This document shows, one piece after another, positions 57,373-64,000 of a stretch of 64,000 nucleotides of DNA. Under the pieces are notes generated by a model. That model saw only the letters and a program-made list of their open reading frames with translations, made no database searches and was not told the DNA's origin. Position numbers and translations under genes: made by a program. The first letter of the stretch is position 1, and every line of letters begins with the position of its first letter. The stretch comes from Calothrix sp. PCC 7103 (GTDB taxonomy: Bacteria > Cyanobacteriota > Cyanobacteriia > Cyanobacteriales > Nostocaceae): assembly GCF_000331305.1 (NCBI RefSeq), contig NZ_KB217478.1, positions 4,552,296-4,616,295 on the forward strand, given 5' to 3'.

Positions 57373-57584
57373 TACCCCACAATAAAATTTTGGAGACTTT
57401 TTGTTTAAAAGTTCCTGAAATATTAAACTGAGTTTTGTTAAAATTGTATTTATTTAATTTGCAATATAGTTGAGTGAAGATACGTATTTTATTAAATATT
57501 ATCAGAGAATATATATAATGTTTTTACGCAACAGTGGAAAAATATAAACGGTGCAGTTGACTATGCAATTTGAATTGACAATAA

Positions 57585-57761
57585 TTCTTAAGTTCCGATG
57601 GGAAACAAGTTTTAACGCGAGATAGGTACAATACTATCCGGGTGTGGCGCCTTGATAACTTAGATGGGTTAATTACCAGAGGTTGCGACTGGTTGCAAGA
57701 TTATCTCGCTACTCATCCTACTGCACGGGAAAGATTAAAAGTGTGTAATACAAAAATCTAA
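57585..57761 (+). pseudogene. Remnant of a WD40-repeat protein C-terminus
   Basis: A frame of 58 codons reads FLSSDGKQVLTRDRYNTIRV, then WRLDNLDGLITRGCDWLQDY and ends VCNTKI. This is the last WD40 blade and the typical cyanobacterial tail of NACHT/WD40 or Ser/Thr kinase-WD40 proteins. A stop lies just upstream in frame, and no start or remaining blades are present, so it is a leftover of a deleted gene. Confidence 0.8.
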
Positions 57762-57994
57762 AGTACAACTGCAGAATATATTAACTCTTGTAATAAGTCT
57801 TATGGGATGCCCACTCCACAAGAGAGAGGATACAATAAGCAGCTTGGGAATCATTTGAGTATGCTTGTAATAGAGGTGAAAGTATTACTAACGTTCATAT
57901 TAATAATTTTGAACTATACAGTAAAAAACGTTAAATATTAAGCTTCTGCGAGATAATAGCAAACATATGTACTAAGAAAGAGGCAGATAAACAA
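57762..57994. other. Remainder of the 57.2-58.1 kb gap
   Basis: AT-rich, with a partial GGATGCCC repeat (57803-57824) and no coding frame. Together with the WD40 remnant it marks a site of gene loss. Confidence 0.4.
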
Positions 57995-58072
57995 ATGGCA
58001 CCAGAAACCGCCGTAACTGAAAAAACTGTAGAGGTTTTGCAAGAATCTGTGAACTGGCATCCATACCATTAA
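57995..58072 (+). CDS. Possible 25-residue peptide
   Basis: A short frame starting MAPETAVTEK and ending NWHPYH, with AGAGG about 12 nt before the ATG. It is acidic at first and aromatic/His-rich at the end. There is no family match. It might be a small peptide gene or the tail of a lost gene. It lies 81 bp before the VIT/VWA gene. Confidence 0.3.
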   Translation: MAPETAVTEKTVEVLQESVNWHPYH

Positions 58073-58102
58073 TTTTAAGCACTAAAGTGTCTTAGTACGA
58101 GT

Positions 58103-58123
58103 ACGAATTACGAATTACGAATT
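58103..58123 (+). repeat. Short tandem repeat ACGAATT x3
   Basis: Three perfect 7-bp units, a short tandemly repeated repetitive sequence of the Nostocales type, about 30 bp before the VIT/VWA start codon. Confidence 0.8.
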
Positions 58124-58153
58124 ATAAATGTTTAATTTTCGGAGATTGAGCGA

Positions 58154-60415
58154 ATGTCTCGTAATACAGTAAATCCTGGACTTTTTGCAAAAGATAGTAA
58201 ACAATTATTTCCACTCAAATATACAGAAGTAGGCGCCAAAATTTCTGGAAACGTTGCGCGCGTAGAAGTGACACAAACTTTTGAAAACCCTTTTATAACA
58301 CCATTAGAAGCTGTTTATGTATTCCCACTACCTGATGAGTCAGCAGTGGATGAGATGGAGATTAAAGTTGGTGACAAAATAATTAAGGGAAGTATAAAAA
58401 AGCGACAGGAAGCACAGGAAATTTACGATAAGGCGAAGAAAGAAGGACGTACTGCTGGGTTGTTGGAGCAGGAACGAGATAATATTTTTACTCAGTCTTT
58501 GGCTAATATTCTGCCGGGTGAACAAATTGATGTCACGATTCGTTACACAGATAGTTTAAAGTTTGATGCGGGAAGTTATGAGTTTGTTTTCCCGATGGTG
58601 GTTGGACCAAGGTATATTTCTGGAGAGTTAATACCCTCAACTACTGATACTGATTTAGTGCCTGATGCTTCGCGAATTACTCCACCTGTGATTCCACCTG
58701 GAATGCGTACTGGGTATGATATAAATGTGACTGTAGAAATTCATGCAGGTGTTGTTGTTACTGAGATTAAATCACCTTCGCATCAGTTAGAAATAGAATA
58801 TGTTGGTGAAGTTACACGGGTGAAGCTGAGTGTTGAAGATACTATCCCGAATAAGGATTTTATTTTACGTTACCAAGTTGCTCAACGTGAAACGCAATCA
58901 ACTGTATTAACTCAAGTTGATGAGCGTGGTGGGCATTTTGCGGTTTATCTAATTCCAGCTTTGGAATATCAACCAAGTCAAATCGTTCCTAAAGATGTTG
59001 TATTTTTAGTTGATACATCTGGTTCACAGTCCGGCGCCCCTTTGCAGCAATGTCAGGAGTTAATGCGACGTTTCATTAATGGCTTGAACCCTGATGATAC
59101 TTTTGCAATTCTTGATTTTTCTGACAAGGTTAGGCAATTATCAAAGGCACCGTTAAACAATACTCCTGAAAATCGTACTTTAGCTATTGACCACATTAAC
59201 AAGCTCAAAGCATGTGGCGCCACGGAAATGCTCACTGGAATTACTGCTGCTATTAATTTCCCGGCGCCTATTGGGCGATTGCGAACAATAGTACTGTTGA
59301 GCGATGGCTATATCGGTAACGAGAATGATATTTTGGCAGAGGTGCAAAGTAACCTTAAAGCAGGAAATCGTTTATATAGCTTTGGTGCAGGTAGTTCAGT
59401 TAATCGTTTTTTACTCAACCGCATAGCAGAAATTGGGCGAGGTGTTTCATATATTATTCGCCATGATGAAAAAACTGACGAAGTTACAGAAAAGTTCTTT
59501 CGCCAAGTTAGTAATCCAGTACTGATGAATATTGAGATTACGTGTAACGGTGAAGGTGAAGCAGGCGTTATTTATCCTGCACAGGTGCCTGATTTATTTG
59601 CTGAACAACCTCTAGTTCTGTTTGGACGTAAAAAAGATGGTAATTCTGTAAATCTTAGTATTAGTGGAATAACTGCAAACTGCGAAACATATAAAAAGGT
59701 GTTTGACATTAACTTTGATGCAAATGGAAATCCTGCTATTGCCCAGTTATGGGGACGTGCTTGTATCAAAGCATTGATAAACGAAATGTTTGCATACGAA
59801 ACAACGGTCAAAACTCAAACAGTAAGCGATATTGCTTTAACTTATAAATTATTGTCGAAGTACACTGCTTTTGTAGCAGTTAGCGAGGATGTAAGAGTTA
59901 ATCCTGATAGTGGTAAGTTAGTTACAGTTGAAGTACCTGTAGAAATGCCTGAAGGTGTTGAATACGATGGTATTTTTGGTGGTTTTGCAGAAGCTGAGTC
60001 TGCTGAGTCTACTCGTGGAGCAGGTATATTCTACCTTGCATCTCCGGCGCCTGCTTCCTATGAACAACCAGAGTTTCTAAGAAGAAAACGCAGTATCTCT
60101 ACTAATTTACCTGCTCAACCAGCAACACCAATAAATCCTCAACTAGAAGTTATTAACATTACTGGTTTAGAACCGTCGATAGCTGCTACGCTGACCAACT
60201 ATTTACAAAGCAAAGAGTTACCCACTGGTTTTAATGGCAAAGTTGTTGTAGAACTCCAACTTAGTAAGGGACGTGTTCAACAAGTTAGTTTCGATGAAGA
60301 TGCTTCAACTTTAAATTCTGCCAAAATTTTAGCTGCCATTAGGCGCTTGCTCGTATCCTGGCAATCACCAAACCTTACAGCAACAGTGCATATAATTATA
60401 CAAATAAATTCTTAA
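58154..60415 (+). CDS. VIT and VWA domain protein with TonB-like C-terminus
   Basis: 753 residues. The N-terminal VIT domain (about 15-145: VTQTFENPFITPLEAVYVFP) and a VWA domain (about 280-450) with an intact MIDAS motif (VDTSGSQSG) resemble inter-alpha-trypsin inhibitor heavy chains. The last ~90 residues (GFNGKVVVELQLSKGRVQQV) resemble the TonB/AgmX C-terminal fold. There is no signal peptide or membrane helix. It may bind proteins in a metal-dependent way; role unknown. GGAG precedes ATG. Confidence 0.88.
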   Translation: MSRNTVNPGLFAKDSKQLFPLKYTEVGAKISGNVARVEVTQTFENPFITPLEAVYVFPLPDESAVDEMEIKVGDKIIKGSIKKRQEAQEIYDKAKKEGRTAGLLEQERDNIFTQSLANILPGEQIDVTIRYTDSLKFDAGSYEFVFPMVVGPRYISGELIPSTTDTDLVPDASRITPPVIPPGMRTGYDINVTVEIHAGVVVTEIKSPSHQLEIEYVGEVTRVKLSVEDTIPNKDFILRYQVAQRETQSTVLTQVDERGGHFAVYLIPALEYQPSQIVPKDVVFLVDTSGSQSGAPLQQCQELMRRFINGLNPDDTFAILDFSDKVRQLSKAPLNNTPENRTLAIDHINKLKACGATEMLTGITAAINFPAPIGRLRTIVLLSDGYIGNENDILAEVQSNLKAGNRLYSFGAGSSVNRFLLNRIAEIGRGVSYIIRHDEKTDEVTEKFFRQVSNPVLMNIEITCNGEGEAGVIYPAQVPDLFAEQPLVLFGRKKDGNSVNLSISGITANCETYKKVFDINFDANGNPAIAQLWGRACIKALINEMFAYETTVKTQTVSDIALTYKLLSKYTAFVAVSEDVRVNPDSGKLVTVEVPVEMPEGVEYDGIFGGFAEAESAESTRGAGIFYLASPAPASYEQPEFLRRKRSISTNLPAQPATPINPQLEVINITGLEPSIAATLTNYLQSKELPTGFNGKVVVELQLSKGRVQQVSFDEDASTLNSAKILAAIRRLLVSWQSPNLTATVHIIIQINS

Positions 60416-60420
60416 ATCCC

Positions 60421-60450
60421 TCTTGTGGAACAGGCATCGTGCCTGTTGTG
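60421..60450. repeat. GGAACAGGCATCGTGCCTGTT hairpin repeat
   Basis: AACAGGCA / TGCCTGTT stem with loop tcg, just after the VIT/VWA stop; part of the CTTGTGGAAC... dispersed family. It probably ends the transcript. Confidence 0.65.
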
Positions 60451-60518
60451 ACATCTAGGGCGGGTTTACTTATATCCTGATAAATAGTACAAAATTTAGG
60501 TTAACCCGCCCGTACTCG

Positions 60519-60974
60519 ATGTTGCAATTTAAATATTCTTCGTTAATTGAGGCGCCTGTTGAAGTTGTCTGGCAATTCCATGAGCGCGCGGATGTATTAA
60601 AATTACTCACTCCACCTTGGCAACCTATTCAAGTTGTTCGTCGCGAAGGTGGTTTGGGTGTTGGTGCTATTACAGAATTCCGAATGTTTTTAGGCCCGTT
60701 ACCTTTAACTTGGTTGGCACGACACACTGAGTATGAACAGTACCGTTTTTTTACTGATGAACAGCTTTCAGGTCCATTTGAGTTTTGGCAACACCGACAT
60801 TTGTTTGATACTGAACGTAATAAAACTAGATTAACTGATGCTATTTCGTTTTCTATGCCTGGTGGTGAAACTTTTGAATTTATCAGTGGTTGGGTAGTAC
60901 AAGCTCAACTCGAATCTACGTTTCGCTATCGTCATGAAATAACTAAGCGAGAATGCGAAGCGTCAGGAGTGTAA
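60519..60974 (+). CDS. SRPBCC (START-like) family protein
   Basis: 151 residues. LQFKYSSLIEAPVEVVWQFH and FEFWQHRHLFDTERNKTRLT match the SRPBCC lipid- or ligand-binding fold (polyketide cyclase/COQ10-like). It has a hydrophobic cavity but no catalytic signature. Likely binds a small hydrophobic molecule. Confidence 0.85.
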   Translation: MLQFKYSSLIEAPVEVVWQFHERADVLKLLTPPWQPIQVVRREGGLGVGAITEFRMFLGPLPLTWLARHTEYEQYRFFTDEQLSGPFEFWQHRHLFDTERNKTRLTDAISFSMPGGETFEFISGWVVQAQLESTFRYRHEITKRECEASGV

Positions 60975-61041
60975 AGTGCTGAGTGCTGAGTACTTAACCG
61001 AAAAATTATATTTTATTTCTTTTTATTAAAGAATATATGAA

Positions 61042-61077
61042 CGTCTAGGGTATTTAGTTGCTCTAGACGCTTTTTTT
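61042..61077 (+). terminator. Terminator after the SRPBCC gene
   Basis: CGTCTAG / CTAGACG stem followed by CTTTTTTT, 68 nt after the stop. Confidence 0.75.
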
Positions 61078-61191
61078 GACGATACTAACTCAATCATCAC
61101 AACAGTAAAAATACTTATACAACCCTGAACTTCTTTAATCTTGATTTAAATTCGCTCCGTAACATTACTTTAATAAATCTTTAAAATTAAT

Positions 61192-61905
61192 ATGTTGTTG
61201 AGTAAATCCCCTTGGCGCCTCGGATTCAATCTGACTTGTTTTGGTATATTGGCTTCGCAGTTTTTTCCTGTAACTCGAACTATGGCTGAGTCGTATATAT
61301 TACAGTTCAGTGAAGCAATGGGAATTTGCCCAATTCAGAACTCCTTTCCTAAGCGCAGCTTTGAGAGTTCAAAATACAAGGTTTATATCTGTTTAGGAGA
61401 TACTAAAAATCCTTTAGGTTATTACGTGCGCGTCACAAAGAGCGATGATATAAAAATTACACTGCCCATTGCCCGTAAGAACGGTGAGACTTATATCGCG
61501 AAACTAGGGGAAATTAGTTATATCGTTTCGCCTTATGAGTTTATGGTAAATAAGTTGGGGCGTATTCTAAATCGTGACAGAGTAACTAGCGCAATTTCTG
61601 GTAACGGGCAACTTCTTGTCAGCGCTTGTCCACAAGGGGAAAATGTTCTTATTGAGGCTGTGACTAAAAGCTTTATTGTATATATATGTGGCAACGATAA
61701 ACCCGGAAGTTATGTTGGTGTAGCAAGAATGGGTAATGAAAAAGTTACTATTCCTTTACGGAATATTAAAGCTGATGGCGCCTTTGAAAAACAAAACTAT
61801 GTAGCAGTTAAGGGTAATACTCGTTTTTTCTTAACTCGTGAGACTTTGGAAATAATGGTAGGTGATGCCACCATTGTTAAAGAAAAAGTGATTAGGTGGC
61901 AATAG
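61192..61905 (+). CDS. Exported protein of unknown function
   Basis: 237 residues with a signal peptide (about 1-31, cleaved near MAES). The body holds two related halves, each with a CP...-VYICLGD/VYICGND and GYYVRV/GSYVGVAR pattern (around 50-85 and 143-180), suggesting an internal duplication with paired cysteines. No family recognised. No membrane segment after the signal. Confidence 0.65.
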   Translation: MLLSKSPWRLGFNLTCFGILASQFFPVTRTMAESYILQFSEAMGICPIQNSFPKRSFESSKYKVYICLGDTKNPLGYYVRVTKSDDIKITLPIARKNGETYIAKLGEISYIVSPYEFMVNKLGRILNRDRVTSAISGNGQLLVSACPQGENVLIEAVTKSFIVYICGNDKPGSYVGVARMGNEKVTIPLRNIKADGAFEKQNYVAVKGNTRFFLTRETLEIMVGDATIVKEKVIRWQ

Positions 61906-62007
61906 TAAGTGCTAAGTGCAGTGTTTTAACTCTTTAATTTTAAGTTTGTGTTTCGTACAGACATAATTAATCACGTCTCGACTCAGCACTCAGCACTTTC
62001 CACTAAT

Positions 62008-62829
62008 TTAAGTGTCTTTATTTTTGAGGGCTTGTCGCGAAGCCCATTGCAGTACACCTGGAAAAAGACGATACGTGAGTTGTGAGACGTTAGCAGAACC
62101 TACCATTACCTCTGATTTTTGATTGCTTACTGCATCCCAAATTGCATTTGCGACATCTTTGGGTTTCTCTACGACCGGAACATTTGTAATTTGACCTAAT
62201 TGTTCACGACGTTTCTGCGTGTCTTCTTCATCTTTACCGCGAAAGATTGCTCGCTCTAAAAGACTACTAGCTATTAAGTTTGGGTAAATACCACAAACCT
62301 GAATACCTTTTGGTTTCAATTCTGCTTGCAGTGCTTCGGTTAACCCTGTTACAGCAAATTTACTAGTACAGTATGCTGCCATATAAGGTGTAGGTACTTT
62401 CCCACCTATTGAACTCAGATTGACTATTGTTCCAGTTCCGCGTTCAAGGAAATGCGGTAGTAGCGCGTTTATTGTATGGATATATCCCCACAAATTCGTA
62501 TCGATGATTCGATGCCAGTCATCTAATGAAAAATCCTCTACTGTTCCTGTCGCGAATATACCAGCATTATTTACCAGTACATCAATAGTGCCAAAATGCG
62601 CTAATGCTTTTTCTACAAGCGTTTTAACTTGCTCGGAGTCACGAACGTCGCAAACAACAGTCAAAACATCATTGTTGTTACCAAGATTTTTTATTTCTTG
62701 CGCTGCTGCTTCCAGTACCTCGGGTCTGCGTGCAGCTAGTACTAAGTTATATCCTTTGCGTGCGAACAAAAGTGCAGTCTGTTTACCTATTCCTTGTGAG
62801 GCGCCTGTTATTAGTATTGTTGGACTCAT
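62008..62829 (-). CDS. Short-chain dehydrogenase/reductase
   Basis: 273 residues. Nucleotide-binding TGASQGIG (near residue 8), NNAG, and the catalytic set Ser (NLSSIGG), Tyr-x-x-x-Lys (YCTSK) are all present. Classical SDR; NADP(H) preference is suggested by ARRPE after beta-2. Substrate unknown. Its gene is convergent with the unknown exported protein gene. Confidence 0.92.
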   Translation of the reverse strand: MSPTILITGASQGIGKQTALLFARKGYNLVLAARRPEVLEAAAQEIKNLGNNNDVLTVVCDVRDSEQVKTLVEKALAHFGTIDVLVNNAGIFATGTVEDFSLDDWHRIIDTNLWGYIHTINALLPHFLERGTGTIVNLSSIGGKVPTPYMAAYCTSKFAVTGLTEALQAELKPKGIQVCGIYPNLIASSLLERAIFRGKDEEDTQKRREQLGQITNVPVVEKPKDVANAIWDAVSNQKSEVMVGSANVSQLTYRLFPGVLQWASRQALKNKDT

Positions 62830-62911
62830 AATAATTTTTCTAAAAGTACACTTTTATAAGTTTGGTGAACTAGCTGATATAAACCTTCTCGCTAAAGTTA
62901 GATAAAATTCT

Positions 62912-62990
62912 AGAAACCGGGTTTCTTCCCTGAAACTTGTAATAAAAATAAAGATTTGTCTGCGACAATGAATGCGTAGACACCCGGTTG
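62912..62990. repeat. Composite AGAAACC palindromic repeat element, long form copy 5
   Basis: Begins AGAAACCGGGTTTCT, contains TTGTAATAAAAATAAAG and GATTTGTCTGCGACAATGAA, and ends in a decayed arm GACACCCGGTT. The 33-nt segment from GATTTG through GCGTAGA is identical in copy 2 at 19.8 kb apart from the arm. Confidence 0.85.
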
Positions 62991-63308
62991 ATTAGTTAAA
63001 GTTTTACAGAGTTTCGCGAAGCATTATATATTTATGTTAAATATATTTGATATTTTTAATACTTATTAAATTTGTACGATGTCGCTCCCATCAGCTTTAA
63101 GAATGACAAAGTAGTATCCAAAAGTTACAAATATATGATTTTCTTTAAGATAAATTTTGAAACTACAGACAGAGAGTTAAATTCTGATAAATACTTAGTA
63201 TTAGAGTAAACGTTAATTTTTTTTATAGTGAGTTATACAAAATACTTAGCCCAGCCGCAAAAAAATGTTAACATTTTTACGTTAGTACTCAATAACTACC
63301 TTACATCA
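62991..63308. other. Upstream region of crtW
   Basis: About 320 bp, AT-rich, no ORF; presumably the crtW promoter. Nothing else recognised. Confidence 0.4.
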
Positions 63309-64000
63309 ATGCAACAAAAATCAATTGTATATCCATCACAAATACCTTTTGAAAATAGTATACATCCTTACCGAGGGATAATTACAGCTATTGCTATTAT
63401 TGGTATATGGACAGTTAGTTTAATTTTATTAATGACTGTAAATGTTCAAGAAACTAATATAATTGCTTTAGTTACTGCTGTGTTATGGCAAACTTTTTGT
63501 TACACAGGAATTTTTATTACGACACATGACGCAATGCATGGAGCAGTTAGCTCTCATAATATTAAATTAAATCATTCTATCGGTTTACTATGTCTATTTT
63601 TATACGGTGCATTATCGTATAAAACACTGCTCAAAAAACACTGGCAACACCATCAACGTCCTGCAACCGCAGATGACCCAGATTTCCACGATGGAAAGCA
63701 CCAAAATATTATTGCATGGTATTTACATTTCATGAAGGGGTATTGGAGTTGGAAGCAAATTATTATAATAACGATTGTTTATAACTCACTTGCTTACCTT
63801 GCCCATATACCACAAATAAATCTTATTTTATTTTGGGTAACACCTTCATTACTAAGTTCACTACAATTGTTTTATTTTGGTACATTTGAACCTCATAGTG
63901 AACCAATTACTGGATACACAGATTCATCTCATACCCGTACAATTTCTCGTCCTGTGTGGTTATCTTTTTTAACTTGCTATCATTTTGGATACCATGAAGA
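63309..64000 (+). CDS. crtW: Beta-carotene ketolase, N-terminal part (cut by window edge)
   Basis: 230 codons are visible. Di-iron membrane oxygenase that adds keto groups to beta-carotene (echinenone or canthaxanthin). The histidine boxes are HDAMH, HWQHH and the start of FGYHE at the right edge. The family segments QTFCYTGIFITTHDAMHGAV and SSLQLFYFGTFEPHSEP are present, with hydrophobic helices at about 22-45, 48-70 and 155-190. The last histidine box and the C-terminus lie outside the window. Confidence 0.93.
   Translation, partial: MQQKSIVYPSQIPFENSIHPYRGIITAIAIIGIWTVSLILLMTVNVQETNIIALVTAVLWQTFCYTGIFITTHDAMHGAVSSHNIKLNHSIGLLCLFLYGALSYKTLLKKHWQHHQRPATADDPDFHDGKHQNIIAWYLHFMKGYWSWKQIIIITIVYNSLAYLAHIPQINLILFWVTPSLLSSLQLFYFGTFEPHSEPITGYTDSSHTRTISRPVWLSFLTCYHFGYHE

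Overview
The window comes from a filamentous, probably heterocystous (Nostocales-type) cyanobacterium. It carries photosystem II genes (psbK, psbM), chlorophyll and haem synthesis genes (acsF, hemF, hemB), a beta-carotene ketolase (crtW, cut at the right edge), a cobalt-sensing coaR/coaT pair like that of Synechocystis, PEP-CTERM and PPC-domain exported proteins, pentapeptide repeats, and the short dispersed repeats typical of Nostocales. The genome is AT-rich (about 40% GC by eye). The usual cyanobacterial HIP1 octamer GCGATCGC was not seen. Instead the hexamer GGCGCC occurs about 85-90 times, while GATC is almost absent (about seven seen).

Layout. 1-11.1 kb is a fermentation and acetyl-CoA block: the end of a phosphoketolase gene, pflB, pflA, adhE, and an ADP-forming acetate-CoA ligase fused to a GNAT domain. 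adhE is split by an intact IS630-type element whose removal at the TA target restores the frame exactly. 11.2-13.6 kb holds hemF and acsF, divergently arranged. 13.6-19.5 kb holds a PhyH-like oxygenase, an arsR / flavin oxidoreductase / pentapeptide operon, a divergent carotenoid-type FAD oxidoreductase and a PEP-CTERM protein. 19.5-23.5 kb is repeat-rich, with a sucrose-phosphate-synthase-like glycosyltransferase and an RRM RNA-binding protein. 23.5-29.2 kb carries an M48-like protein with a degenerate zinc site, prfC, a DUF4870-like protein and hemB.

29.6-34.1 kb is the cobalt region: coaR, then a DUF1778/GNAT toxin-antitoxin pair sitting between coaR and its expected target coaT. A perfect inverted repeat spans an extended-spacer promoter ahead of coaT. 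34-40.2 kb has small unknown proteins, a ComB family protein, a BlaI/M56 regulator-peptidase pair and ackA. 40.6-49 kb mixes a tiny membrane protein, a beta-CASP nuclease-like protein, a Nif3 family protein, miaE, comF and cobS. 49.4-52.1 kb is the tgt-psbK-ferredoxin-psbM cluster. 52-64 kb holds Usp, oligopeptidase A, CapA, a VIT/VWA protein, a SRPBCC protein, an SDR and the start of crtW.

How it fits together. Phosphoketolase, Pfl, the ACD-type ligase and AckA would together make acetate and formate with ATP yield in the dark or without oxygen; the ethanol branch is broken by the insertion. Tetrapyrrole and cobalamin functions recur (hemF, acsF, hemB, coaR, cobS) without forming one operon. 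No tRNA, rRNA, CRISPR array or recognised riboswitch was seen. All counts and motif calls were made by eye.
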